Shown: positions 53,397 through 63,161, counted from the stretch's first letter. The stretch is DNA of 64,000 nt from Ewingella sp963519305 (GCA_963519305.1 CAUQMS010000002.1:186001-250000); one strand, 5' to 3'. Program-made: numbers and translations. Notes: generated from the letters alone by a model not told the origin.

Positions 53397-53496
53397 TTTC
53401 GACAGGCTTTTGAGAAGTGGATCGCAGCATTCAGCAGGTAAATACGTTATTGCTTACTTCCGTTGTTCCATTATAAATCAACCATTAAGGATGATG

Positions 53497-55455
53497 ATGA
53501 ATCTCAAACCTCTGAGCCTTGCCATTTCTGCCCTGCTTATTCCCGCCGCCTCATTTGCTGCCGATACTCAACCCGAACTCAGCCAGCGCGTGGTGAACGT
53601 ACTGACCGTCGATGGTCTCAAATTTAAAGATCTCGATAAGTCCGGCAAGCTGGAACCTTTCGAAGACTGGCGTCTTACGCCGGAAGAACGCGCTGCGGAT
53701 CTGGTCGGGCGTATGACGCTGGCCGAAAAAGCTGGGGTGATGATGCACGGCTCGGCGCCGACTGCCCACAGCCCGATTGGCGCAGGTAAAAATTATGACC
53801 TGAAAGCCGCAAAAACGATGATTGATGACCTGAAAGTCAACAGCCTGATCACCCGCCTTTCTGCCGACGATGCTGCCGTGTTTGCAGAGGAGAATAATAA
53901 GTTGCAGGCCCTCGCCGAAGGTACGCGGCTCGGCATTCCGCTGACCCTCAGCAGTGACCCGCGCAACGCATATGAATATCTCGACGGTGCCAGCACCTCC
54001 GCTGGGAAATTTTCCCAATGGCCGGAGACCCTCGGCCTGGCGGCGATTGGTGATGAAAAGCTCACCCGCCGTTATGCCGACATTATTCGCCAGGAGTACC
54101 GGGCGGTGGGTATCCGCCAAGCCCTCTCCCCACAGGCAGATTTAGCCACCGAACCGCGCTGGGCGAGGATCAGCGGTACCTTTGGTGAAGACCCGACGCG
54201 GGTTCACAATATGGTGCGCGGCTACATCGAAGGCATGCAAAACGGCCCCGATGGCCTGAACACGGGTAGCGTGATTTCAGTGGTGAAACACTGGGTCGGT
54301 TACGGTGCCGCAGAGAACGGTTACGACAGCCACAACGTTTATGGCAAAAATGCCGTGTTCCCCGGTGATAATCTCAAAGAGCATATCTATCCGTTTACCG
54401 GCGCATTCGAGGTTAACGTCGCCAGCGTTATGCCGACCTATTCGATTCTGAAAAATCTGAAGATAGAAGGCAAAGAGGTGGAGCAGGTCGGTGCCGGATT
54501 CAACCATCAGTTACTGACGGACATTCTGCGCGATCAGTACGGTTTTAAAGGGGTGATCCTCAGCGACTGGCTGATCACCAATGACTGCAACGACGTCTGT
54601 ACCAACGGCACCAAAGAGGGGGTCGAACCGGTACCGGGCGGAATGTCATGGGGGGTTGAAAACCTGAGCCAGCAGGCGCGCTTTGTGAAAGCCGTGAAGG
54701 CAGGTATTGATCAGTTCGGCGGCGTGACGGATTCCAACCTGATCGTCAAAGCCGTACAAGAGAAGCAACTGAGCGAGGCGCGGATTAACCAGTCGGTGGA
54801 GCGGATCCTGGAGCAGAAATTCCGCATCGGGTTGTTTGAAAACCCGTACGTTGATACCCAGAAAGCGGCACAAACCGTAGGCCGCCCTGACTGGCAGAAA
54901 GAGGCTGACGCCGCTCAGGCCCGTTCACTGGTGCTGCTGCAAAACAGCGATAATCTGTTGCCACTGAAAAAAGGCAAAAAGCTGTGGCTGTATGGCATCG
55001 CGCCACAGGCGGCGGTGGCAACAGGCTTCACGGTGGTCGATGCGCCGGAAAAAGCCGACGTCGCGTTAATTCGAGCCCAGGCTCCGTTCGAGCAACCGCA
55101 TAAGAATTACTTCTTCGGCAAACGTCATCACGAAGGTTCACTGGCGTTTACCTCTGACAATGCTGATTACCAGGCCATCGTGAAAGCCAGCGCCAAAGTC
55201 CCGGTGGTGGTGACCATCTATCTCGACCGTCCGGCGATCCTGACCAATGTACAGGGTAAAGCTAAAGCCATTATTGGCAACTTCGGTGTCAGCGACGCGG
55301 TGCTGTTCACCCGCCTGACCAGCGATGAAGCTTATACAGGCAAACTGCCGTTTGAGTTGCCGTCATCGATGGAAGAGGTGCTGAAGCAGAAATCGGATAT
55401 GCCGCACGACACTGAAAATCCGCTCTATCCGATTGGTGCAGGTCTGGCGCGCTAA
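53497..55455 (+). CDS. Periplasmic beta-glucosidase-type glycoside hydrolase family 3
   Basis: 652 aa with a signal peptide (ISALLIPAASFA-ADTQ). The GH3 TIM barrel runs from about residue 60 to 400, with the nucleophile Asp in GVILSDWLITND. The alpha/beta sandwich follows, and LPLKKGKKLWLYG is a typical GH3 C-terminal segment. It is shorter than BglX (about 765 aa) because the C-terminal fibronectin-like domain is absent. Three consecutive ATGs (53491, 53494, 53497) follow AAGG; 53497 has the best spacing. It may release glucose from beta-glucosides in the periplasm, independently of the bgl operon at the left end. Confidence 0.88.
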   Translation: MNLKPLSLAISALLIPAASFAADTQPELSQRVVNVLTVDGLKFKDLDKSGKLEPFEDWRLTPEERAADLVGRMTLAEKAGVMMHGSAPTAHSPIGAGKNYDLKAAKTMIDDLKVNSLITRLSADDAAVFAEENNKLQALAEGTRLGIPLTLSSDPRNAYEYLDGASTSAGKFSQWPETLGLAAIGDEKLTRRYADIIRQEYRAVGIRQALSPQADLATEPRWARISGTFGEDPTRVHNMVRGYIEGMQNGPDGLNTGSVISVVKHWVGYGAAENGYDSHNVYGKNAVFPGDNLKEHIYPFTGAFEVNVASVMPTYSILKNLKIEGKEVEQVGAGFNHQLLTDILRDQYGFKGVILSDWLITNDCNDVCTNGTKEGVEPVPGGMSWGVENLSQQARFVKAVKAGIDQFGGVTDSNLIVKAVQEKQLSEARINQSVERILEQKFRIGLFENPYVDTQKAAQTVGRPDWQKEADAAQARSLVLLQNSDNLLPLKKGKKLWLYGIAPQAAVATGFTVVDAPEKADVALIRAQAPFEQPHKNYFFGKRHHEGSLAFTSDNADYQAIVKASAKVPVVVTIYLDRPAILTNVQGKAKAIIGNFGVSDAVLFTRLTSDEAYTGKLPFELPSSMEEVLKQKSDMPHDTENPLYPIGAGLAR

Positions 55456-55503
55456 GACAGAGAGATTATTTAATTTAGAAGATTGTTTTTTTTTCAAAAA
55501 AAA

Positions 55504-55526
55504 AACGGGCACATAAGGTGCCCGTT
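55504..55526. terminator. Bidirectional terminator after the GH3 gene
   Basis: AACGGGCAC-ATAAG-GTGCCCGTT, preceded by a long A-run and followed by ATTATTTAT. It also ends the minus-strand bor gene. Confidence 0.85.
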
Positions 55527-55582
55527 ATTATTTATAGCCAGTAAAGTTTATCGCCAATAAAGACTATTTTTCACAACTTCAC

Positions 55583-55873
55583 TTATGAGCAGAAGACGCG
55601 TGCATCACGTGGTGTATAGATGCCGAAAGTCACCATACCCAGCAATACGTCCGGGAAGGTTTGCTGAACTTCAACGCGAACGACTTTATCGGCACCGCCA
55701 CAGATTTTTGCTGCATCAATGGATTTGCTCTGGCCAATTCCGCTCACAAAGAAGTGGTGTGTAGTCACTGCTTTCGGTTTAGTCGCAACGCCCTGTCCCA
55801 TGTTGAAAGTTTGCTGCGCACAACCGGTCAACAGCACGGCAAAAACCGCTGTAAGTAATACTTTTTTCATCAA
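55583..55873 (-). CDS. bor: Bor-family outer-membrane lipoprotein
   Basis: 96 aa lipoprotein closely resembling lambda Bor/Iss of E. coli. It has the lipobox LLTGC, then HHFFVSGIGQSKSIDAAKICGG and FGIYTPRDARVFCS. In E. coli, Bor is a prophage-encoded surface lipoprotein linked to serum resistance. No other phage gene is seen here, so this is a chromosomal or relic copy. Two ATGs start the gene. Confidence 0.9.
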   Translation of the reverse strand: MMKKVLLTAVFAVLLTGCAQQTFNMGQGVATKPKAVTTHHFFVSGIGQSKSIDAAKICGGADKVVRVEVQQTFPDVLLGMVTFGIYTPRDARVFCS

Positions 55874-56330
55874 TAAATCCCTATAAACCCTAAAAAAATA
55901 ACATCGGCAAGCAAAGTACTTTCCGACAAAACGCTGACTAAAAAAACGGTTTCTTCTTGATGAAACCGCTGCGGTGATGCGTGGGTATTATCGGCAAATA
56001 CTTTAAAAAGTGTAGAAATAGTTGAGATTAACCATGCTCTTCCTCCGGCATTAGACCAAAAACCCGCCTAATCCCATGATATTCATGCGGATAAAAATCT
56101 CATCAGTTCACAACTTTTGAAAAAGTTCACTTGAAAATTCAAAATAATAATGATAACAATTATCATTAAGTTTAACATCTGCGCCAAATATTCCTGAATA
56201 CACCCTCTTCTGACGGGTGGGAACTCCTGCGCGGAAAAGTGGGCTTCCGGGGTTCGTTTTTTATACGCACTGCACACAGATTTAATTAATCACTCGATAA
56301 TTTATTTCGTTATTTATAGGGACTTTGAAC
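55874..56330. other. Intergenic region between bor and the TonB receptor
   Basis: 457 bp, A/T-rich. It carries the Fur box (listed separately) about 165 bp before the receptor start. A 64-codon minus ORF (56083-56277) crosses the Fur box and is not credible. Nothing else recognised. Confidence 0.5.
56144..56167. promoter_or_regulatory. Fur box of the TonB-dependent receptor gene
   Basis: AATGATAA-CA-ATTATCATT, an inverted repeat matching most of the 19-bp Fur consensus (GATAATGATAATCATTATC), extended by further A/T triplets. It is placed upstream of the siderophore receptor gene, as expected for iron repression. Confidence 0.8.
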
Positions 56331-58451
56331 TTGAATATGCTGGCCTTCCCTCTTAAGCGTTCGGTGCTGCTTTGCGCCGTCGCACTGACGCTTCCTGCTG
56401 CCTCTTTCGCGGAAGAAACCGTCGTTGTTACTGCCACACCGGCACAAACCGCTGATACACCAACGCAGGGTTACAGCGCGAAAACCAGCAGAACGGCCAC
56501 TAAAACCGATCAGCCAATTATTACCACCGGTCAGGCCGTGTCCGTTGTGACGCGTCAGCAGATGGATGACCAGAACGCCACTACCGTTAACGCCGCGCTG
56601 AACTACACGCCGGGCGTGTTTACCAACTTTGCTGGCGGCGCAACGCGCTATGACACCATCTCCCTGCGCGGTTTCCACGGCGGCGACGTTAACAACACCT
56701 TCCTCGATGGCCTGCGTATTCTCAGCGATGGTGCCAGCTATAACTCCATTCAGGTAGATCCGTGGTTCCTGGAGCGCATCGACGTCATCAAAGGCCCCTC
56801 TTCTGCCCTGTATGGTCAGAGCATTCCGGGTGGTCTGGTGATGGAAAGCACCAAACGCCCGCAGTTTGCTGAAGAGGGTCACTTCCGTCTTTCCGGCGGT
56901 ACGCAAGATACTAAAGGCGGCGCGTTCGATTACACCAACGCCATCAACGACCAGTGGGCGTTCCGCCTGACCGGTATGACCCGCAGCAGCGACACCCAGT
57001 ATGACCACCAGCGCGAAGAGCGTTACGCCATCTCCCCACAGCTGATGTGGCAGCCGGATGAAAACACCTCGCTGTTACTGCGCGCCTATCTGCAAAAAGA
57101 TCCGTCCGGTGGTTACCATGCCGCAGTGCCTGCCGACGGCAGCCTGTATGGGGACAAACTGAGCCGCGGCTTCTTCGACGGCGAATCTTCTCTCAACCAG
57201 TTCAAACGCTGGGAGCAGATCTACAGCTACGAATTCCGCCACGCCTTCAACGACGTATGGTCATTCCGCCAGAACGCTAACTACACCCACTCCAACACCG
57301 AACTGGATCAGGTGTATCAGGCGGGCTGGAATGCGGATCGTACTCTGATGAACCGTTACTACTCCGGTGAGACCTCATCGCTGGACAGCGTTGCCATCGA
57401 TAACCAGTTGGAAGCGGATTTCGCCACCGGCGAGCTGGAGCATAAGGTCGTAGTCGGTTTCGATTACTCTTACTTTATGAATGACCTGAAATCACTGGGA
57501 GCAACCGCCAGCCAGCTGAACCCGTACACCGGTTACACCGGCGGGCCGAATCTGGCTTACTACAGCAGTAAAACCGGTAAAGATCGTTATGAGCAGATGG
57601 GGACCTATCTGCAAGATGATATGAGCTGGAACCAGTGGCACCTGACGCTGTCCGGCCGTTATGACACGCTGAAAACCAAAAACACTGCCAATGACAGTAT
57701 TGCGCTGACCGACACCAGCAGCGAGCGTACCGACCGCCACTTCAACAGCCGCGCATCTTTACTGTATGCGTTTGAAAACGGTATCTCGCCTTACGTCAGC
57801 TACAGCCAGGCCATGACGCCTTCCGCCCTGCCGGGCCAGGATGGAACCCTGCTCAAACCGATGCAGAGTGAGCAGTACGAAGCCGGTATCAAATACCAAC
57901 CGGTGGGCACGTCAGATCTCTATACCGCCGCGTTGTTTGACCTGACGCAGGATGACGTCGGTAACCGCGTGGTTGTAGGCAGCTACTATGAGCCGGCAGG
58001 GAAAGTCCGTTCTCAGGGTCTTGAGCTGGAAGCGAAGAAGCAGATCACCGAACGCTTCAACGTGATGGCCGGTTATACCTATAACAAAGTGCGCTTTGAT
58101 GATTCCACCAGCAACGACGGCAACACGCCGTACGTTACGCCAAAACAGATGGCATCAATCTGGGGTCAGTACAATACGCCGGTCGGCGTGGATGTGGGTG
58201 CCGGTGTGCGTTATATCGGCACACAGTGGGCGGATAACGAAAACACCCTGAGTATGCCGTCCGCCACGCTGGTTGACGCTTCACTGCGTATGAATCTGGT
58301 ACAGTTTAATCCGCAGCTGAAAGGCGCGTTTGTGCAACTGAATGCCAACAACCTGTTCGACAAGAAATATGTCGCGGCCTGTTACGGCACCAGCTATTGC
58401 TACTGGGGTCAGGAACGTACCGTGGTGGCCACTGTCGGCTATGATTTCTGA
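56331..58451 (+). CDS. TonB-dependent siderophore receptor (FoxA/FhuA-like)
   Basis: About 706 aa. A signal peptide ends TLPAASFA, then comes a TonB-box-like ETVVVTATP. The plug domain carries VVTRQQMDDQNATTVNAAL and RIDVIKGPSSALYGQSIPGG. A 22-strand-type barrel ends in YDF. The two Cys near the C-terminus (ACYGTSYCYWG) and the ERTVVATVGYDF tail are typical of hydroxamate receptors such as FoxA and FhuA. The start is uncertain: TTG 56331 (AGGGA 8 nt upstream) or ATG 56337. Fur-controlled. The ligand is an inference. Confidence 0.9.
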   Translation: MNMLAFPLKRSVLLCAVALTLPAASFAEETVVVTATPAQTADTPTQGYSAKTSRTATKTDQPIITTGQAVSVVTRQQMDDQNATTVNAALNYTPGVFTNFAGGATRYDTISLRGFHGGDVNNTFLDGLRILSDGASYNSIQVDPWFLERIDVIKGPSSALYGQSIPGGLVMESTKRPQFAEEGHFRLSGGTQDTKGGAFDYTNAINDQWAFRLTGMTRSSDTQYDHQREERYAISPQLMWQPDENTSLLLRAYLQKDPSGGYHAAVPADGSLYGDKLSRGFFDGESSLNQFKRWEQIYSYEFRHAFNDVWSFRQNANYTHSNTELDQVYQAGWNADRTLMNRYYSGETSSLDSVAIDNQLEADFATGELEHKVVVGFDYSYFMNDLKSLGATASQLNPYTGYTGGPNLAYYSSKTGKDRYEQMGTYLQDDMSWNQWHLTLSGRYDTLKTKNTANDSIALTDTSSERTDRHFNSRASLLYAFENGISPYVSYSQAMTPSALPGQDGTLLKPMQSEQYEAGIKYQPVGTSDLYTAALFDLTQDDVGNRVVVGSYYEPAGKVRSQGLELEAKKQITERFNVMAGYTYNKVRFDDSTSNDGNTPYVTPKQMASIWGQYNTPVGVDVGAGVRYIGTQWADNENTLSMPSATLVDASLRMNLVQFNPQLKGAFVQLNANNLFDKKYVAACYGTSYCYWGQERTVVATVGYDF

Positions 58452-58508
58452 TAGCTGACTGAGACGGGAAAACCTTCACACAGTCCCCCCCTAAATGTCT
58501 GCCATTTC

Positions 58509-58535
58509 AAGCCCTGAACAATCAGGGCTTTTTTT
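58509..58535 (+). terminator. Terminator of the siderophore receptor gene
   Basis: AAGCCCTGA-ACAA-TCAGGGCTT followed by TTTTT, 57 bp after the stop. Confidence 0.9.
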
Positions 58536-59118
58536 ATGCCAATCCGAGCCGGGTTTTAATCCTCACTCTGGCACTTTCCAGTAAGGCATCCGATGCCGCA
58601 CGGTCCGGTTCACACCGTGCCAGCGATAAAATCCCCAACAGCTCGGCGGTCACCGACACCGCAATACTTTCTGGTTCAGGGAGCTGCATTGCTCGTAGCT
58701 GAGAGGTGATCATACCGCGCACTTTGCTGATACCTTCGGCGAAAGCCGCCTGACAAGGCGCTGTCATACGCGGCGTTTCTGACGCCAGCGCCGAAACCGG
58801 ACAGCCCTGCGCCCGGTTATCCCGATGCCACCCGGACAGGTAAAAGTCGATGTATCCGGCCAGCTGTTCAGGCGGTGTCAGGCCTTTATTCTCTTTCTCC
58901 CAGCGCGCCATCACCTGATTGAACATCTGCCCGATGGCGGCTTCGATCAGCGCCTCTTTCGAAGCAAAGTGCGCATAAAACCCGCCGTGAGTCAGCCCGG
59001 CTTTGCTCATCACGCCCGCCACGCTCACCTGCTGCGGGCCTTTGGCGCGAATGGCCTTCGCCGCCTCCCTGACAATGCGTTCGCGGATTTTCGGTTTATG
59101 TTCACTTTCATAACGCAT
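58534..59118 (-). CDS. TetR-family regulator of an efflux set
   Basis: 194 aa. HTH VSVAGVMSKAGLTHGGFYAHFASKEALI (about residues 28-55). The C-terminal domain resembles the LmrA/YxaF-like group (RAQGCPVSALASE). ATG 59118 has AGGGAG; an ORF extension to 59187 is rejected. It follows the HlyD gene on the same strand by 65 bp and probably represses the set through palindromes at 60341-60366. Confidence 0.88.
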   Translation of the reverse strand: MRYESEHKPKIRERIVREAAKAIRAKGPQQVSVAGVMSKAGLTHGGFYAHFASKEALIEAAIGQMFNQVMARWEKENKGLTPPEQLAGYIDFYLSGWHRDNRAQGCPVSALASETPRMTAPCQAAFAEGISKVRGMITSQLRAMQLPEPESIAVSVTAELLGILSLARCEPDRAASDALLESARVRIKTRLGLA

Positions 59119-59183
59119 GGTTTGCTCCCTGATAAACGGCGGTGCCAGCTGCGGCCACAGTCTGGCGCACCGCGCCATGACAA

Positions 59184-60311
59184 TCAATCCCGCAGGGCGA
59201 TTCGCGCATCAACGGAAAGACCAGGCCGCAGCGACGCCAGCTCCGGCTGCCCCGCGTTCAGACGAATACGCACCGGCACGCGCTGAACGATTTTGGTGAA
59301 GTTGCCGGTGCCCGGCTCGAACGGCAGCAGGGCAAACGTAGACCCGGAACCCGGTGCCAGACTGTCCACCACGCCGGTGAATTTGACGCCCGGCAGCGCG
59401 TCTACGCTGACGCTGGCTTTTTGTCCGGGCTGAATACGCTCGGTCTGCGTCTCTTTAAAGTTGGCAATCACGTAGAGGTCGTTCTGCGGCACCAGCGTCA
59501 TCAGGCGCTGGCCGGGCGTGACGTAATCACCAATCTGCACCTGACGGTTTCCCACCACGCCGTCGACGGCGGCAAAAATCGTGGTGTGTTTTTGGTCCTG
59601 CTGCGCCAGGTCCAGCGCGGCTTGCGCTTTTTGTACCGTCGCCTGAGCCAGCGCCAGCGCGGCCTGAATTTCTGCCCGCTGAGCGTGCGTCACCTGAGCC
59701 TGATTCTGCGCCACGTCAAGCATCGCGCTGGCATGCGCGGCCTCCTGTTCGGCGGTGATCGCCACGGTTTTGTAACGGTCGGCATCGTTACGCGAGGTGG
59801 CACCGCTCGACGCCAGCGACTGATAGCGTCGCTGCTCATCTTGCGCGTGCTGCTGCTCGGCCTGTGAGGAGCGGATAGCGGTGCGTGCCGCCTGAATCTG
59901 CGCCTGCGCCAGCTGCTCCTGAGCCTGCTGGCTGATTAATGCCGCCTGCTGCGCCGCTACCTGCGCCTTTCCATCGGCAACGTCGCCCTGTGCGGCGGCG
60001 ACATGGGCATCGAACTCTTCGCTGTCGATAGTCACCAGAGGCTGTCCGGCTTTCACCCACTGGTTGTGCTTCACCAATACGGTGAACACAAAACCTTTCA
60101 CTTTTGGCGCGACGGTCGTGGCATCCACGCTGACATAAGCATCATCGGTGGATTCGCTGGCGGGTGCGGCCAGCAGCCAGGCAGCGCCGCCCAGTGCTGC
60201 CACCAGCGCGATACTGCTAACTATCCAGATCCGCGACGGGCGGCGAAACCCCATTTTTTCCTTCGCTGAGACCGGCGCATTCTCTGTGGCTGTAACCGCT
60301 GCTTCACTCAT
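59184..60311 (-). CDS. HlyD/EmrA-type membrane-fusion protein
   Basis: 375 aa. One N-terminal membrane span (about residues 28-48) is followed by DDAYVSVDATTVAPKVKGFV, the start of the lipoyl half-motif. A long alpha-helical hairpin (residues about 90-210, Gln/Ala-rich) follows, and then the second half-lipoyl segment VDGVVGNRQVQIGDYV. It bridges an inner-membrane exporter to an outer-membrane channel. It is divergent from the DHA2 exporter gene. Start ATG 60311 (AGAAG upstream). No TolC-type gene is nearby. Confidence 0.92.
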   Translation of the reverse strand: MSEAAVTATENAPVSAKEKMGFRRPSRIWIVSSIALVAALGGAAWLLAAPASESTDDAYVSVDATTVAPKVKGFVFTVLVKHNQWVKAGQPLVTIDSEEFDAHVAAAQGDVADGKAQVAAQQAALISQQAQEQLAQAQIQAARTAIRSSQAEQQHAQDEQRRYQSLASSGATSRNDADRYKTVAITAEQEAAHASAMLDVAQNQAQVTHAQRAEIQAALALAQATVQKAQAALDLAQQDQKHTTIFAAVDGVVGNRQVQIGDYVTPGQRLMTLVPQNDLYVIANFKETQTERIQPGQKASVSVDALPGVKFTGVVDSLAPGSGSTFALLPFEPGTGNFTKIVQRVPVRIRLNAGQPELASLRPGLSVDARIALRD

Positions 60312-60340
60312 TTTTCTTCTCACTCATTGCATGATGAGTG

Positions 60341-60366
60341 TCATATTAATATGATGATCATCATAT
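60341..60366. promoter_or_regulatory. Two overlapping palindromes in the HlyD/MFS promoter, candidate TetR operators
   Basis: TCATATTAATATGA (60341-60354) is a perfect 14-bp palindrome, and ATATGATGATCATCATAT (60349-60366) is a perfect 18-bp palindrome. They overlap by 6 bp. They lie 30 bp from the HlyD start and 25 bp from the MFS start, centred in the 79-bp divergent gap. Confidence 0.7.
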
Positions 60367-60390
60367 AAACAAGTGCAAAAGGTTTAAACG

Positions 60391-61953
60391 ATGTCCGCAA
60401 CCACCATTTCCGCTTCTGCTCAACAGCCCCCCGCACCCGGCGATTTGCCGACGGCGCGCAAATTTCTGATCTTCAGCGTGATGGCGTTCGGCATGTTTCT
60501 GGCGCTGATTGATATCCAGATTGTGGCCGCTTCACTCAACGATGTGCAGGCCGGATTGTCCGCCGGGCCGGATGAAATCAGCTGGGTGCAAACCTCCTAT
60601 CTGATTGCCGAACTGGTGATGATCCCGTTCTCCGCGTTTCTGACGCAGGCGCTGTCAACCCGCTGGCTGTTCAGTGCGTCGGCAGCGCTGTTTACCCTGA
60701 GCAGCATCGGCTGCGGGCTGGCGTGGAATATTGAGTCGATGATTTTCTTTCGCGCCCTGCAGGGGTTTACTGGCGGCGCCATGGTGCCGACGGTATTTTC
60801 CACCGGTTTTACGCTGTTTAAAGGTAAACAACAGGCGCTGATCCCGGCGATCCTCGGCATGGTCAGCGTGCTGGCGCCGACGCTTGGGCCGACGGTCGGC
60901 GGCGTGGTCACTCAGTGGCTGGACTGGCGCTGGATTTTCTTTATCAATATTGTGCCCGGCATTTTAGTCGCGACCGGTGCCGTGCTGTTTATTCATGTCG
61001 ATAAGGCCGATTTTTCGATGCTTAAACGCATCGACTGGGTGCATTTACTGTCGATGGCCGTTGCGCTGGGCTGTCTGGAGTATGTACTGGAGGAAGGGCC
61101 GCGCAAAAACTGGTTCAGCGATCCGCAAATTCAGATCTCAGCGTGGTTTTCTCTGGTGGCCTTTGTCTTGTTTCTGGAACGCTCGTTTTATTCCAAAAAC
61201 CCGATAGTGCGCCTGACGCCCTTTCGCGACCCGACCTTCACGTTTGCCTGCGTCTTTAATCTGGTGATCGGCTTCGGGCTTTATGCTTCCACCTACCTTA
61301 CGCCGGTTTTTCTCGGCCGCATCCGCGATTTCGACAGTTTGCAAATCGGTACCACCGTTTTTGTGGTCGGCATCGGCCAGTTCTTCAGCACGATTTTGGC
61401 GGCGAAATTGATCGGCGTGGTTGACCGGCGGATCCTGGTGTCCGTTGGCCTGATCGGCTTCTCCCTCAGCATGTGGCTAACCAGCGCGGTGACCACGCAA
61501 TGGGGCGCAGATCAGTTTTTGTGGCCGCAGATCATCCGCGGTTTGTTCATTATGCTATGCATCGTCCCCAGCGTGAATATGGCACTGACGGCATTTCAGG
61601 GACCGGAACTGCGTTACGCCTCCGGGCTGTTCAATCTGATGCGTAACCTTGGCGGGGCCATTGGTATTGCTACGGTTAACACCTGGCTGCAGGACTGGAC
61701 GCGGGAGCATACTGCCCGTTTTGGCGAATCGCTGGGACATTATGGCCGTGTGGCTCAGGAAGTGATATCCGCCATGGCAGCACGATTTGCTCAGGTAACG
61801 CCGGATGCCCAACATACGCTGCTGATGGCCAAAGGAATAATTGGAGCGAAATTGGCCGCTGATGCCTTTACGCTGGCCTTCAACGACGTATTTATGCTGA
61901 TGTCCTGGATGTTTCTGGCGGCTTTGCTGATGGTGCCATTTTGTCGAAAATAA
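60391..61953 (+). CDS. DHA2-family MFS exporter (EmrB/FarB-like)
   Basis: 520 aa with about 14 membrane spans. It has SWVQTSYLIAELVMIPFSAFL near TM2, a motif C-like stretch SVLAPTLGPTVGGVV in TM5, and a large central loop. It pairs with the divergent HlyD protein in an EmrAB-type pump. AAAGG precedes the ATG. The substrate is unknown. Confidence 0.9.
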   Translation: MSATTISASAQQPPAPGDLPTARKFLIFSVMAFGMFLALIDIQIVAASLNDVQAGLSAGPDEISWVQTSYLIAELVMIPFSAFLTQALSTRWLFSASAALFTLSSIGCGLAWNIESMIFFRALQGFTGGAMVPTVFSTGFTLFKGKQQALIPAILGMVSVLAPTLGPTVGGVVTQWLDWRWIFFINIVPGILVATGAVLFIHVDKADFSMLKRIDWVHLLSMAVALGCLEYVLEEGPRKNWFSDPQIQISAWFSLVAFVLFLERSFYSKNPIVRLTPFRDPTFTFACVFNLVIGFGLYASTYLTPVFLGRIRDFDSLQIGTTVFVVGIGQFFSTILAAKLIGVVDRRILVSVGLIGFSLSMWLTSAVTTQWGADQFLWPQIIRGLFIMLCIVPSVNMALTAFQGPELRYASGLFNLMRNLGGAIGIATVNTWLQDWTREHTARFGESLGHYGRVAQEVISAMAARFAQVTPDAQHTLLMAKGIIGAKLAADAFTLAFNDVFMLMSWMFLAALLMVPFCRK

Positions 61954-62219
61954 GCCGCGGAATGTCATGAAATGTAAAAGATCTGTGATCAATCTGGTAA
62001 AAAATGCAGTCTCTTTAGGGAACTTTTCACACTTGCGGAGAAAGCTTTGGCCTGTTTGAAATAAATCCTTATAATTGGCGGCCCGGAAATGTGATTAGTT
62101 ACACATCTTGATTCCCTCTCAGGTCCATGTGTACCTACAATAGTCATCCGGCTGTTTAACGCCGGGGGAACAATCTGACAACAACTGCCTGTGTGGCAAT
62201 AACAATAACCAACGAAAAT
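61954..62219. other. Intergenic region before the L,D-transpeptidase gene
   Basis: 266 bp. No clear terminator for the MFS gene and no ORF. The promoter of the transpeptidase should lie here, but no convincing -10/-35 pair was found. Confidence 0.4.
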
Positions 62220-63140
62220 ATGAAAATGAGCATTCGCGCGATCCTTACTATGGTTTTGGCAGTTGCTGCGTACAGCCAGGCAGCTTTTGCCGTGGTCTAT
62301 CCTCTCCCAGCCAATAATGGTCGGTTGATCGGGGAGAACATCACCGTCACCGTTCCAGAAAACAGCAAATTACCGCTGGAAAGTTATGCTGCACAGTTCC
62401 AGATGGGCCTGAGCAATATGCTTGAAGCCAATCCGGGCGTGGATCCTTTCCTGCCAACGCCGGGCACCGTGCTGACCATTCCACATCAGCTGATCCTGCC
62501 AGATACCCCACATGAAGGCATTGTTATCAACAGTGCTGAAATGCGTCTGTATTACTACCCGAAAGGCAGCAATACCGTCGTGGTTCTGCCAATCGGTATC
62601 GGCGAACTGGGCAAAGACACCCCGCTGAACTGGGTGACCACTATCCAGCGTAAGAAAGCCGGCCCGACCTGGACACCTACTGCCAAAATGCATGAAGAAT
62701 ATGCAGCGCGCGGTGAGTTCCTGCCAGCCGTCTTCCCTGCCGGTCCGGATAACCCGATGGGTCTGTATGCACTTTACGTTGGCCGTCTGTATGCCGTGCA
62801 CGGCACCAACGCCAACTTTGGTATCGGTCTGCGTGTGAGTCACGGTTGTGTGCGTCTGCGTGATGCTGACATCAAATGGCTCTACGACAACGTGCCGCAG
62901 GGCACCCGTGTACAGTTCATCAACGAGCCGGTGAAAGCCACCGTTGAGCAAGGCGGCAAGCGCTATGTGGAGATCCACAACCCGCTGTCTGCTAACCAGC
63001 AAGAGTTTGACTCCCAGGAGCCAATTCCTGTTTCGCTGACCGGTAACGTCGGTGCGGTCGCTATGGACCCAAGCGTGAATCAGACCATCGTTCAGCGCGC
63101 CATCGAACTGCGTTCAGGCATGCCGACGCTGATTAATTAA
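62220..63140 (+). CDS. L,D-transpeptidase (ErfK/YbiS/YcfS/YnhG type)
   Basis: 306 aa with a signal peptide (LAVAAYSQAAFA). A LysM-like stretch (about residues 35-85, with NPGVDPFLPTPGTVLTIP) precedes the YkuD catalytic domain with its signature HGTNANFGIGLRVSHGCVRLRD, including catalytic Cys. It anchors Braun lipoprotein to peptidoglycan or makes 3-3 cross-links. Start ATG 62220 or 62226; neither has a strong ribosome binding site. A terminator follows. Confidence 0.93.
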   Translation: MKMSIRAILTMVLAVAAYSQAAFAVVYPLPANNGRLIGENITVTVPENSKLPLESYAAQFQMGLSNMLEANPGVDPFLPTPGTVLTIPHQLILPDTPHEGIVINSAEMRLYYYPKGSNTVVVLPIGIGELGKDTPLNWVTTIQRKKAGPTWTPTAKMHEEYAARGEFLPAVFPAGPDNPMGLYALYVGRLYAVHGTNANFGIGLRVSHGCVRLRDADIKWLYDNVPQGTRVQFINEPVKATVEQGGKRYVEIHNPLSANQQEFDSQEPIPVSLTGNVGAVAMDPSVNQTIVQRAIELRSGMPTLIN

Positions 63141-63161
63141 TATCCGTCTCAGCAGCATCAG

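Noticed and set aside
56083..56277. 64-codon minus ORF before the TonB receptor
   Set aside because: Crosses the Fur box and has no Shine-Dalgarno or domain.
56310..57008. 232-codon minus ORF opposite the TonB receptor
   Set aside because: Overlaps the start of a well-supported receptor gene; no family features.
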